Below are positions 33,140-42,296 of a stretch of DNA of 64,000 nt, one piece after another. Position 1 is the first letter of the stretch; each line of letters opens with the position of its first letter. Location of the stretch: the NCBI RefSeq assembly GCF_000381885.1, contig NZ_KB907221.1, positions 1-64,000 on the forward strand. Reading direction: 5' to 3'. The notes beneath the pieces are model-generated. The model was not told the DNA's origin and did not search any database. It saw only the letters and a list, made by a program, of their open reading frames with translations. Made by a program: the position numbers and the translations under genes. The stretch comes from Actinomadura atramentaria DSM 43919 (GTDB taxonomy: Bacteria > Actinomycetota > Actinomycetes > Streptosporangiales > Streptosporangiaceae).

Positions 33140-34111
33140 GTGAGCGCTGTACGGCTGTCGGCCGCCACCGCCGACTACGACCACGTCCGCGACCTGGCCG
33201 CCGGGACCGTCCCGGTGGACGGCGCGGACCCGGTCTGGATGACGCTGCCCGTGGAGGAGATCTTCCACCGGTTCTTCGTCCACGGCGAGTTCGACGTCGC
33301 GGAGGTGTCGATGGCCCGGTACGCGCAGTACCGGGCCGAGGGCGGCGACGCGTTCGTCGCGCTGCCGGTGTTCACCTCGCGGGTGTTCCGGCACCGCGCG
33401 TTCGTCGTCCGCGACGACTCGCCGCTGACGTCGCTGGAAGAGCTGGCCGGGAAGCGCGTCGGCGTCCCCGAATGGGTGCAGACGGCCGGGGTCTACGCGC
33501 GCGCCGTGCTGGAGCACCACGGCGTCGCGCTCGGTTCCGTCGCGTGGACGCAGGCGGGGCTGCGGCAGCCCGGCCGCCGCGAGCACGTCCCGCCGCGCCT
33601 GCCGGACGGCGTCGCGATCACGCCCGTCGCGGACCGGTCCCTCAGCGCGATGCTCGCGGACGGGGAGCTGGACGCGCTGATCACCGCGCGCGAGCCCCGA
33701 CTGGACGGCGCCGAGTTCCGCCCGCTGCTCGCGGACGCGCGCGAACGGGAACGCGCATACTACGCCGAGACCGGCATCTACCCGATCATGCACACGGTCG
33801 CCGTCCGCCGCCGCCTGCTGGACGAGCACTCCTGGCTCGCGACGTCGCTGTTCAAGGCGTTCTGCCAGGCCCGCGACGCCAGCCTGGAACGCCTCGCGGA
33901 CACGGCGGTGTCGCGCATTCCCGTGCCGTGGCTGCCGCAGACCGCCGCCGACCCGTCCCTGCCCGGCCACGGCTGGCCGTACGGCGTCGCGGCCAACCGG
34001 ACCACGCTCGACGCGTTCCTGCGGCACTGCCACGAGCAGGGCGTCTGCGCGGAACGGCTCGCCCCCGAGGACGCGTTCCTCACCGCCGTCGAGGACGACT
34101 ACCGCGTCTGA
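33140..34111 (+). CDS. 4,5-dihydroxyphthalate-decarboxylase-like protein (PBP2 fold)
   Basis: A 323-aa protein resembling bacterial 4,5-dihydroxyphthalate decarboxylases, which have a periplasmic-binding-protein fold used as a cytosolic enzyme. Seen: an N-terminal YDHVRDLAAG segment, MARYAQYRAEG, ALPVFTSRVFRHRAFVVR, GKRVGVPEWVQTAGVYAR and YPIMHTVAVRR. There is no signal peptide, so it is not a secreted binding protein. GTG start 23 nt after the ATPase gene. Likely acts on the imported aromatic acid; loss of CO2 from a phthalate-like compound is inferred from family. Confidence 0.75.
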   Translation: MSAVRLSAATADYDHVRDLAAGTVPVDGADPVWMTLPVEEIFHRFFVHGEFDVAEVSMARYAQYRAEGGDAFVALPVFTSRVFRHRAFVVRDDSPLTSLEELAGKRVGVPEWVQTAGVYARAVLEHHGVALGSVAWTQAGLRQPGRREHVPPRLPDGVAITPVADRSLSAMLADGELDALITAREPRLDGAEFRPLLADARERERAYYAETGIYPIMHTVAVRRRLLDEHSWLATSLFKAFCQARDASLERLADTAVSRIPVPWLPQTAADPSLPGHGWPYGVAANRTTLDAFLRHCHEQGVCAERLAPEDAFLTAVEDDYRV

Positions 34112-34137
34112 CCGCCCACCGCCCGAGGAGACCCCCG

Positions 34138-35112
34138 TTGACCGTCATCGACTGCCACCACCACTACGTCCCGCCCGCGCTGGTCGCCCGCTACGACGCC
34201 GGGCGCAGCGACACCCAGGTCGCGCCCGCCGGGATGACCAAGATCAACAGCCATCCGGGGCTGTCGGACACGGCCGAGCGCCTGCGCGTCATGGACGCGG
34301 CGGGCGTGGACGTCGCCGTCCTGTCCAGCATCCTGAGCTGGGACGCGTCCACCGCGGAGTGCCGCGTCACCAACGACGCCTTCGCCGAGCTCCAGGCGTC
34401 CCGGCCGGACCGCTTCGCGGGCCTCGCCCACGTGCCGCGCGGCATGACCGCCGAATCCCTCAAGGAGGTCGACCGCGCGCTCGGGGACCTCGGGCTGCGC
34501 GGCCTCAGCCTCCCGTCCCAGCCGGACGGGCTCCCGCTCGACGCGCCCGAGCTGTGGCCGCTGTACGCGAAGGCGTGCGAGCGGGACGTGCCGATCTTCG
34601 TCCACCCCGCGATGCCGCCGCGCGGGTACGCGCTCATCGGGGACTACGACCTGTCGCGGATCGTCGGCCGGGAACTCGACCTCGTCCTGCAGACGACGCG
34701 GATCATCGCCAGCGGCCTGCTCGACCGGTTCCCCGCGCTGACGTTCGTCATGAGCCACATGGGCGGCGGCATCGCCGCGATCACCGAGCGGCTGCGCGGC
34801 AAGCAGCACCGCTTCGGACCGCACCTGGAACGGTCCTTCGACGACTACCTCGGCCGGATCTACTTCGACCTCGCCGGGTTCGAGGGCGGCGAGGGCGCGC
34901 TGGCGTGCGCGCTCACCGCGCTCGACCCCGCGAACCTCGTGTTCGGCACCGACTATCCGCAGGACTTCTCCGGCGTCGGCTCCGTCGAGGCGAAGGGCGC
35001 GGCGGGCATCGCCGCCTACGTCCGCGCAATCACGGCGCTCGACCTGCCGGACGGCGCGGCGGACGCGATGCTCGGCGGGAACGCCGCACGGCTGCTCAAG
35101 CTCGAACGCTGA
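34138..35112 (+). CDS. Amidohydrolase-2 (ACMSD/gamma-resorcylate-decarboxylase family)
   Basis: A 324-aa TIM-barrel metalloenzyme. Metal ligands sit in DCHHHYVPP (HxH), FVHPAMPP (His), MSHMGGG (His) and FGTDYPQD (Asp), the ACMSD pattern. Family members often catalyse non-oxidative decarboxylation of aromatic acids, although some hydrolyse rings or lactones. TTG start is preceded by GAGGAG at good spacing. It sits directly after another decarboxylase-like gene, so the operon may remove two carboxyl groups or handle two related substrates. Confidence 0.85.
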   Translation: MTVIDCHHHYVPPALVARYDAGRSDTQVAPAGMTKINSHPGLSDTAERLRVMDAAGVDVAVLSSILSWDASTAECRVTNDAFAELQASRPDRFAGLAHVPRGMTAESLKEVDRALGDLGLRGLSLPSQPDGLPLDAPELWPLYAKACERDVPIFVHPAMPPRGYALIGDYDLSRIVGRELDLVLQTTRIIASGLLDRFPALTFVMSHMGGGIAAITERLRGKQHRFGPHLERSFDDYLGRIYFDLAGFEGGEGALACALTALDPANLVFGTDYPQDFSGVGSVEAKGAAGIAAYVRAITALDLPDGAADAMLGGNAARLLKLER

Positions 35113-35130
35113 ACGGCGCCCGGACCGGGC

Positions 35131-37506
35131 ATGACCACTCTCGACACCGGAACCGCCACGGAAGGCGTCATGGACCTGATGACCGACCTGACCGACACCG
35201 AGCCCGCCGCCGAGCCCGACACCGACGCGGCGGTGCGGGCCGTCGAACGGCGCGTGCTGTGGCTCGCGACCTCGATCGTCCACCACGCCAACCGCGTCCG
35301 GCCGAACCCGGGCGGGCTCAAGGTCGGCGGGCACCAGGCGTCCAGCGCGTCGCTGGTGACGATCATGACGGCGCTGTGGCTGGAGGAGCTGCGCGCCGAG
35401 GACCGCGTCTCGGTGAAGCCGCACGCGTCGCCGGTGCTGCACGCGCTGGAGTATCTGCTGGGCGGCCTGGACGCCGACGACCTGACGACGCTGCGGCAGT
35501 TCGGCGGCCTGCAGAGCTACCCGAGCCGGTCCAAGGACCCGGTCCCGGCCGACTACTCCACCGGCTCGGTCGGCATCGGCGCGACCGCGCCGATCTGGGG
35601 CGCGGTCGCCCGCCGCTACGTCCGCGACCACTTCGCGGCGGGCGGGACGGGCCGCCAATGGTCCCTGGTCGGCGACGCCGAGCTGGACGAGGGCGCGGTC
35701 TGGGAGGCCGTCCTGGACCCGATGGTCGCCGACCTCGGGGAGGTCAACTGGATCGTCGACCTCAACCGGCAGTCGCTCGACCGGGTCGTCCCCGCGATGG
35801 CCGGGACGCGGCTGCCCGGCGTGTTCGCCGCCGCGGGCTGGCAGGTGATCACCGCCAAGTACGGGACGCGGCTGGAAGCGCTGTTCGCCCGCCCGCACGG
35901 CGACGCGCTGCGCCGCCGCATCGACGCGATGCCGAACGCCGAGTACCAGCGGATGCTGCGCCGCCGCCCCGACGAGCTGCGCGCGGCGCTGCCGGGCGAC
36001 GGCCCGGACGCGTCCGCCGTCGCGGCGCTCGTCGCGGACGTCCCCGACGCCGACCTCGCCGCCGCCGTCCGCGACCTCGGCGGCCACGACCTGGCCGCGC
36101 TGCGCGCCGCGTTCGCCGCGATCGACGACACGCGCCCGACCGTGATCTTCGCGTACACGCTGAAGGGCCACGGCCTGCCCATCGAGGGCCACCCGCAGAA
36201 CCACTCGGCGCTGCTGACCGACGCGCAGATGACGGAGCTGGCGGCCCGTCTCGGCGCGGACCCGGCGCGGCCCTGGACGCGCCCGGCCCCGGACTCCCCC
36301 GAGGACCGCCTGCTGTCCGCGACGGCCGCGCGGCTCCGCCGCCCGGAGCCCGCCGCGCCCGCGCCCGTCGCGGTGCCCGCCGACCTCGGCCGCACCCCGT
36401 CCGGCGTCCAGGCCACGCAGACCGCGCTCGGCCGGACGCTGCTGGAGCTGAACCGCGCCGCCCCGGACGCCGCCGCGCGCGTCGTGACCGTCAGCCCCGA
36501 CGTCAGCTCCAGCACGAACCTCGGCGGCTGGGTCAACAAGGTCGGCGTGTGGTCCACCGAGGAGCGCGCCGACTGGTTCGCCGACGACGCCGAGACGATC
36601 CTGCACTGGCGGGAGCGCCCGGCCGGGCGGCACATCGAACTCGGCATCGCCGAGACGAACCTGGTCGGGCTGCTCGGCGAGCTGGGCGCGACGTGGAGCC
36701 GCTGGGACCAGCCGCTGCTGCCGATCGGCGTGCTGTACGACCCGTTCGTGGAGCGCGCGCTGGAGCCGTGGTCGTTCGGGATCTACGCGGGCGGGCGGTC
36801 GATCCTGGTCGGGACGCCGTCCGGGGTGACGCTCGCGCCGGAGGGCGGCGCGCACCAGTCGATCAAGACGCCGTCGATCGGGCTGGAGCAGCCGGGCTGC
36901 GTCGCCTACGAACCGGCGTTCGCGCTGGACGCCGAGTGGTGCCTGCTGGACTGCCTGGCCCGGCTCGGCGGCCCGGACGGGACGTCGGCGTACCTGCGGC
37001 TGTCCACCCGGCCGGTCGATCAGACGCTCGCCGCCGTCCCGGCGGACCCGGCGGCCCGCGAGCAGCGCCGCCGGTCCGTCGTCGCGGGCGGGTACGCGCT
37101 GCGCCGCGCCGCCGACCCGCGCGTCGCGCTGGTCGCGGTCGGCGCGCTCGTCCCCGAGGCGCTGGCGGCGGCCGACCGGCTCGACGCGCTCGGCGTCGGC
37201 GCGGACGTCGTCTGCGTGACGAGCCCGGACCTGCTGTTCCGCGCCCAGCAGGCGCGGCGCGGCCTCGGCGGCGCGCCGACCTGGATCCTGGACGCGCTGT
37301 TCCCCGCCGACCGCGCCCGCCCGATGGTCACCCTGCTCGACGGGCACCCGCACACGCTCGCGTTCCTCGCGACCGTCCGGCAGGTCCCCGCCGCGCATCT
37401 CGGGGTGACGGCGTTCGGGCAGAGCGGCGGCCTCGCGGACGTCCACCGGCACCACGGCCTCGACGCCGACGCCGTCGTGGCCGCCGCGCTGACCCTCACG
37501 GGGTGA
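35131..37506 (+). CDS. Thiamine-diphosphate enzyme, homodimeric pyruvate dehydrogenase E1/transketolase-like
   Basis: A 791-aa protein with the AceE/transketolase layout: ThDP-binding half (about 30-390), pyrimidine-binding half (about 425-620) and C-terminal domain. The ThDP motif starts GDAELDEG near residue 185 and ends near IVDLN about 30 residues later. GIAETNLVGLLGELG marks the second domain. It is similar to AceE but about 100 residues shorter, with no E2 or E3 genes nearby. It may therefore act as an orphan ketolase or decarboxylase on a product of this operon, such as pyruvate or a 2-oxo acid. Last gene, ending 4 nt from convergent ald. Confidence 0.8.
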   Translation: MTTLDTGTATEGVMDLMTDLTDTEPAAEPDTDAAVRAVERRVLWLATSIVHHANRVRPNPGGLKVGGHQASSASLVTIMTALWLEELRAEDRVSVKPHASPVLHALEYLLGGLDADDLTTLRQFGGLQSYPSRSKDPVPADYSTGSVGIGATAPIWGAVARRYVRDHFAAGGTGRQWSLVGDAELDEGAVWEAVLDPMVADLGEVNWIVDLNRQSLDRVVPAMAGTRLPGVFAAAGWQVITAKYGTRLEALFARPHGDALRRRIDAMPNAEYQRMLRRRPDELRAALPGDGPDASAVAALVADVPDADLAAAVRDLGGHDLAALRAAFAAIDDTRPTVIFAYTLKGHGLPIEGHPQNHSALLTDAQMTELAARLGADPARPWTRPAPDSPEDRLLSATAARLRRPEPAAPAPVAVPADLGRTPSGVQATQTALGRTLLELNRAAPDAAARVVTVSPDVSSSTNLGGWVNKVGVWSTEERADWFADDAETILHWRERPAGRHIELGIAETNLVGLLGELGATWSRWDQPLLPIGVLYDPFVERALEPWSFGIYAGGRSILVGTPSGVTLAPEGGAHQSIKTPSIGLEQPGCVAYEPAFALDAEWCLLDCLARLGGPDGTSAYLRLSTRPVDQTLAAVPADPAAREQRRRSVVAGGYALRRAADPRVALVAVGALVPEALAAADRLDALGVGADVVCVTSPDLLFRAQQARRGLGGAPTWILDALFPADRARPMVTLLDGHPHTLAFLATVRQVPAAHLGVTAFGQSGGLADVHRHHGLDADAVVAAALTLTG

Positions 37507-37510
37507 CGCG

Positions 37511-38617
37511 CTACCCGAGGACGTCGTCCAGCGGCGTCCCCGGGAGGTCGAGGGCGTCAGCGACGGGTGCGCTGGTGAGACGGCCGCCGCAGGTGTTGAG
37601 CCCGCGGGCGAGGCTGCGGTCGTCGGCCAGCGCCCGCCGCCAGCCCTTGTCGGCCAGCGCCACGACGTACGGGAGCGTCGCGTTCGTCAGCGCGTACGTC
37701 GAGGTGCGCGGCACCGCGCCGGGCATGTTCGCGACGCAGTAGAACGTCGAGCCGTGGACCCGGTACGTCGGGTCGTCGTGCGTCGTCGGCCGCGTGTCCT
37801 CGAAGCATCCGCCCTGGTCGACGGCGATGTCGACGAGCACGGACCCCGGCTTCATCGCCGCCACGAGCCCGTTGCCGACGAGCTTGGGCGCGGCGGCCCC
37901 CGGGATGAGGACCGCGCCGATGACGAGGTCGGCCCGCCGCACCTGCTCCTCGATCGCCAGCTCCGACGACGCCAGCCCCCGGACCCGGTTGCCGTACCGC
38001 CAGAACGACATGCGCAGCTTGTCCAGGTCGGTGTCGAGCAGCGTGACGTCCGCGCCCATGCCGAGCGCGATGTTGGCCGCGTTCTGCCCGGCCACGCCCG
38101 CGCCGATCACGACGACCCGGGCGTTGGCGACGCCGCCGAGCAGCACGCCCCGGCCGCCCTGCGCCTTCAGCAGCGCGTGCGCGCCGACCTGCGGCGCGAG
38201 GCAGCCCGCGACCTCCGACATCGGGTACAGCAGCGGCAGCCCGCCGGACGGGAGCTGGACGGTCTCGTACGCGATGCCGGTGACGCGCGCGGCCAGCAGC
38301 CGCCCGGTCAGCGGCGCGTCCGCCGCCAGGTGGAGGTAGGTGAACAGCGTCAGGCCCTCGCGGAGGCGGTGGTACTCCTCCGCGACGGGCTCCTTCACCT
38401 TCAGGACGAGGTCCGCGCCGCCCCACACGTCGTCGGCGTCGTCCACGATCACCGCCCCGGCCGCGACGTACTCGTCGTCGCCGACGGCCGAGCCGCCGCC
38501 CGCGCCGCGCTCGATCCGGACCTCGTGGCCGCGCCCGGTGAGCGCGCGCACGCCGATGGGCGTGATCGCCACCCGGTACTCGTGGTTCTTGACCTCTTTG
38601 GGGACGCCGATCCTCAT
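37511..38617 (-). CDS. ald: Alanine dehydrogenase
   Basis: A 368-aa NAD-dependent enzyme interconverting L-alanine and pyruvate plus ammonia. MRIGVPKEVKNHEYRVA is the standard N terminus. Lys/His substrate residues lie in LKVKEP and FTYLHLAAD, the Rossmann motif is VIGAGVAGQNAANIALGMGA, and PGSVLVDIAVDQGG follows. Full length for the family. ATG has AAAGG upstream. Divergent from a PucR-family regulator, which is its probable controller. Could supply alanine nitrogen during sporulation or redox balance, as in other actinobacteria. Confidence 0.95.
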   Translation of the reverse strand: MRIGVPKEVKNHEYRVAITPIGVRALTGRGHEVRIERGAGGGSAVGDDEYVAAGAVIVDDADDVWGGADLVLKVKEPVAEEYHRLREGLTLFTYLHLAADAPLTGRLLAARVTGIAYETVQLPSGGLPLLYPMSEVAGCLAPQVGAHALLKAQGGRGVLLGGVANARVVVIGAGVAGQNAANIALGMGADVTLLDTDLDKLRMSFWRYGNRVRGLASSELAIEEQVRRADLVIGAVLIPGAAAPKLVGNGLVAAMKPGSVLVDIAVDQGGCFEDTRPTTHDDPTYRVHGSTFYCVANMPGAVPRTSTYALTNATLPYVVALADKGWRRALADDRSLARGLNTCGGRLTSAPVADALDLPGTPLDDVLG

Positions 38618-38735
38618 GGGGGGCCTTTCGTCGTCGGTCGGTTCGGACACATCGTCCGGCCGGGCCCGGCCGCCGGGTCGCCGCAGACCGTCCGTTATTC
38701 CCGGCGAACGAGACAATCTGTAGGCTCGGTCCGCC

Positions 38736-40307
38736 ATGACCCAACTGACCCTGCGGGACGTGCTGGCCGTCCCCGTGGTCCGCGCCGCCGACCCGGGCGT
38801 CGTCGCGGGGCACGCGCGCCTCGGCCGGGCCGTCCGCTGGGTCCACGCCGCCGAGATCGCGGACGTCGCGCTGCGCGGCGGCGACCTCGTCCTGACGACC
38901 GGCGCGGGCCTGCCCGGCGGCGAGGACGCGCTGGTCGGGTTCGTCGCGGGCCTCGCCGACGCCGACGCCGCCGGGCTGATGGTCGAGCTCGGGCGGCGCT
39001 GGCGCGACGCGCTGCCGGACGCCCTGGTCGGCGCGTGCGAGCGGCACGGCCTCCCGCTGCTGGTCCTGCGCCGCGAGACGGGCTTCGCCGCGATCATCCA
39101 GGCCGTGGGCGAGCGCATCGTGGACGAGCAGCTCGCCGAACTCCGCGACGCCGAGCGCGTCCACGAGACGTTCACCGAGCTGAGCCTCGCCCAGGCCGGG
39201 CCGCGCGACATCCTGGCCACCGTCCAGCGGCTCTCCGGCGCGGCCGTGGTGCTGGAGAGCGCGCGGCACCAGGTCCTCGACTACGTGGCGGGGCCGGAGG
39301 ACGTCGCGGACCTGCTCCGGGACTGGTCCGCCCGGTCGCGCGCGGTCCGGCCCGCCGACCGGACGCACTGGGACCGCGCGAACGGCTGGCTGGTCACCCG
39401 GCTCGGGCCGCGCGACCGCGAGTGGGGGCGGCTCGTCGTCCACGCGCCCGCGCCGCCGGGGCACACGCTGGTGACCATCGCCGAACGGGCCGCCGCCGCG
39501 CTCGCCCTGCACCGGCTGCACGACCGGAACCGCGACCACCACCTGCGGCGCGCGCACCACGAGCTGCTGACCGGGCTGCTGGCGGACCCGACCGTCCCGG
39601 ACCTGCTGCGGCGGTGCGAGCTGGCGGGGTTCCCGCTGGTGCGGCGGCGGTTCGTCGGGCTCGTCGTGCGGCCCGGCGCCGGGCGGCCGCTGGAGGACGT
39701 CCTGGCCGCGACCGTCCACGCCCTGCACGACCAGGACGCGGCCGCGCTCGTCAGCGAGATGGACCGGGAGGTGCGCGCCCTGGTCTCGGTGCCCGCGTCG
39801 GCGCCCGCGGACGCGGTCGTGGACCGGCTCGCGGCGCGGATCGCGGCCCGCCACCGCGTCGTGATCGCCGCGGGCCGCGCGGTCGACGCCGCCGCCCGCG
39901 TCGACCGGACGCTGCGCGAGGCGCGGCAGGTGGCCGACGCCGTCCGGCCGGGGGCGGGCGGCCCGGTCGTCCACCGGCTGGAGGACGTCCACCTGCGCGG
40001 CCTGCTCACGCTCCTGGCCGACGACGACCGGCTGCGGCTGTTCGTCTCCCGCGAGCTGGACCCGCTGCGCGCGCACGACGCGGCGCACGGCGACAACCTC
40101 CTGACGGTCCTGCGCGCGCTCCTGCAGCATCCGGGGAGCAAGTCCGAGGCGGCCGCCGGCATCCCCATGTCGCGGCCCGCGTTCTACGCGCGGCTGGCCC
40201 GCATCGAATCGACGCTCGGCGCGAGCCTGGACGACCCCGACCTGCGCGTCTCCCTGCACGTCGCCCTGCTCGCGGACGAGCTGCGCCGGGCGCGCGGCAC
40301 CGCGTGA
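38736..40307 (+). CDS. PucR-family transcriptional regulator
   Basis: A 523-aa activator. An N-terminal PucR sensor domain (about 5-130; LTLRDVLAVPVVRAAD, RWVHAAEIAD, GDLVLTTGAGL) is followed by a central GGDEF-like region without catalytic motif. The C-terminal PucR HTH is LLTVLRALLQHPGSKSEAAAGI with FYARLARIESTLGASL. Divergent from alanine dehydrogenase across 118 nt; PucR/AldR-type control of ald is known in other bacteria. Ligand unknown. ATG at 38736 with no strong ribosome site. Confidence 0.9.
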   Translation: MTQLTLRDVLAVPVVRAADPGVVAGHARLGRAVRWVHAAEIADVALRGGDLVLTTGAGLPGGEDALVGFVAGLADADAAGLMVELGRRWRDALPDALVGACERHGLPLLVLRRETGFAAIIQAVGERIVDEQLAELRDAERVHETFTELSLAQAGPRDILATVQRLSGAAVVLESARHQVLDYVAGPEDVADLLRDWSARSRAVRPADRTHWDRANGWLVTRLGPRDREWGRLVVHAPAPPGHTLVTIAERAAAALALHRLHDRNRDHHLRRAHHELLTGLLADPTVPDLLRRCELAGFPLVRRRFVGLVVRPGAGRPLEDVLAATVHALHDQDAAALVSEMDREVRALVSVPASAPADAVVDRLAARIAARHRVVIAAGRAVDAAARVDRTLREARQVADAVRPGAGGPVVHRLEDVHLRGLLTLLADDDRLRLFVSRELDPLRAHDAAHGDNLLTVLRALLQHPGSKSEAAAGIPMSRPAFYARLARIESTLGASLDDPDLRVSLHVALLADELRRARGTA

Positions 40308-40311
40308 CGGC

Positions 40312-41142
40312 TCAGCCGGCCCAGGCCGCCGCGATCTCCCCCGCCTGGGCTGCCGCCTGCCGCAGGCCCGCCCGGTACGACGCGTAGCCCGCGCGCGGGT
40401 CGAACAGCTCCAGCTCGAACACGTCCCTGGTCTCGTCGTCCGGGCCGATGACGACGGTCTGCTCCGGCGACAGCCCCGCGAGGTCGTCGCGCAAGGCTTC
40501 CTCCGACAGCAGGTGCCGCAGCGGCGTCAGGATCAGGACGCGGTCGCACCCCGCCGCGAGGTCGGCGTTGGTGAACGAGTAGGCCATGCCGTCGAAGTAG
40601 TGGCGGCCGCCGATCTCGACGGGCTGGAACACGTGCGGCAGCGAGCACGCGGCCCGCACCGCGTCCGGCAGCGGACCCGCGCCGCCGTTCCGCCACACGA
40701 CGCGCTCGCCGCTCTCGACCTCGACGGTCGGCAGGGCCAGCGGCCGGTCGGGCCACGCGCGCGACGGCAGCCGGTCCACGATCGGGTCGAGTCGGAACGA
40801 CTCGCTCGCGGTGTCGGCGGCGAGCGCCTCCGCGCCGAGCTTCCGCCGCGCCGCCGCGCCCTCGTCCGCCGGGGGCGACGCGGCGCGGAACGTGCGCATG
40901 AACTGGTCCGCCTCGACCTCGGGCATCGGCATGACGCGGCGGGCGGCCATGATGTCGTCCATCGCGTCGGCCAGCTCGTCGCCGAACGCGGCGAGCGCGG
41001 CGATGGCGCCGCCCGAGGACGTGCCGACGACCAGGTCGGCGTCGCCGAGGTCGGTCCCCTCCCGGCGCATCCCGACGATGAGCCCCGCCTGCCAGAGCGG
41101 GCCGGCGACCAGGCCGGACCCGAGCACGACTGCCCGCGACAT
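40312..41142 (-). CDS. Patatin-like phospholipase
   Basis: A 276-aa serine lipase. It has an oxyanion-type GSGLVAGPLWQAGL near the N terminus, the nucleophile elbow GTSSGG near residue 42 and the dyad Asp in FDGMAYSFTNAD near 190. The Ser-Asp dyad is complete. ATG has GAGGGGGATCGC upstream. Cytosolic, with no signal. Convergent with the PucR gene and divergent from the adenine deaminase. Probable acyl hydrolase on phospholipid or glycolipid; substrate not known. Confidence 0.87.
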   Translation of the reverse strand: MSRAVVLGSGLVAGPLWQAGLIVGMRREGTDLGDADLVVGTSSGGAIAALAAFGDELADAMDDIMAARRVMPMPEVEADQFMRTFRAASPPADEGAAARRKLGAEALAADTASESFRLDPIVDRLPSRAWPDRPLALPTVEVESGERVVWRNGGAGPLPDAVRAACSLPHVFQPVEIGGRHYFDGMAYSFTNADLAAGCDRVLILTPLRHLLSEEALRDDLAGLSPEQTVVIGPDDETRDVFELELFDPRAGYASYRAGLRQAAAQAGEIAAAWAG

Positions 41143-41253
41143 GCGATCCCCCTCTCCCGCGGCCCGTACCCGGACATTCCAGACTTGACACGGGACGGCG
41201 AACCCCGAGGTGGGAACGGTAGAGGAAGCGGAACACCCGGAAGGAGACGAGCC

Positions 41254-42255
41254 GTGGACCCGTTCATCGCAGGAATGCCCAAGGCCGAACTGCACCTGCA
41301 CATCGAGGGGACGCTGGAGCCCGAGCTGAAATTCGAGCTCGCCCGCCGCAACGGCGTGGAACTGCCGTACTCGACCGTCGAAGAGGCGCGCGCCGCCTAC
41401 GAGTTCCACGACCTGACGTCGTTCCTCGTGGGCTACTACGACAGCATGCGGGTGCTGCTGACCGAGCCGGACTTCTACGACCTCGCCTCGGCGTACCTGG
41501 CCAAGGCCGCGTCGCAGAACGTCAGATACGCGGAGATCTTCTTCGACCCGCAGGCGCACACCTCGCGCGGCGTCCCGTTCGACGTGGTGATCCGGGGGCT
41601 GCGGCGGGCGCTGCTGGACGCCGAGCGGCTGCACGGAATCCGCGCGCAGCTCATCATGTGCTTCCTGCGCGACTTCTCCGCCGAATACGCGATGGCGACG
41701 CTGCTGGAGTCGCTGCCGTACCGGGAATGGATCGTCGGCGTCGGACTGGACTCCGACGAGCGCGGAAACCCGCCGGAGAAGTTCGCCGCCGTCTTCGCGC
41801 GCGCCCGCGCCGAGGGATATCTGCTGACGATGCACTGCGACGTCAACCAGGAGAACTCCACCGAGCACATCCGCCAGTGCCTGGAGGTCATCGGCGTCGA
41901 CCGGATCGACCACGGCGTCAACACGCTGGACGACCCGGCGCTCGCGGCGGAGGCCGCCCGGCGCGGCCTGGCGTTCACCGTCTGCCCGGTCTCGAACGCG
42001 TTCGTCACCGACGGGCCGAAGACCGACGTCGTCCGGCGGATGCTCGACCTGGGCCTCCGCGTGACGATCAACTCCGACGACCCGGCGTACTTCCAGGCGT
42101 ACGTCGCCGAGAACCTGGAACTCGTCCGACGCGAACTCGACCTGGACCGCGACGACCTGGTCCGGCTCGAACGCAACGCCTTCGACGCCGCCTGGCTCCC
42201 CCGCACGACGAGGGACGCCTACATCACGGAACTCGAAACCTACGCCGCCGCCTGA
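41254..42255 (+). CDS. Adenine deaminase (ADE branch of the adenosine deaminase family)
   Basis: A 333-aa zinc amidohydrolase. Motifs are AELHLHIEG (two His), TMHCDVNQEN (His and Glu region), DRIDHGVN (His) and NSDDPAYF (Asp pair). The block EIFFDPQAHTSRGVPF is typical of the adenine-specific branch rather than adenosine deaminases. Catalyses adenine to hypoxanthine plus ammonia. GTG follows AAGGAGACGAGCC, an excellent site. A lone TTGACA at 41185-41190 may be part of its promoter, but no -10 at standard spacing is clear. Confidence 0.9.
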   Translation: MDPFIAGMPKAELHLHIEGTLEPELKFELARRNGVELPYSTVEEARAAYEFHDLTSFLVGYYDSMRVLLTEPDFYDLASAYLAKAASQNVRYAEIFFDPQAHTSRGVPFDVVIRGLRRALLDAERLHGIRAQLIMCFLRDFSAEYAMATLLESLPYREWIVGVGLDSDERGNPPEKFAAVFARARAEGYLLTMHCDVNQENSTEHIRQCLEVIGVDRIDHGVNTLDDPALAAEAARRGLAFTVCPVSNAFVTDGPKTDVVRRMLDLGLRVTINSDDPAYFQAYVAENLELVRRELDLDRDDLVRLERNAFDAAWLPRTTRDAYITELETYAAA

Positions 42256-42296
42256 GCGTCCCGACCGAACAATCCGGGCGCTCACCGCCGCGACGC

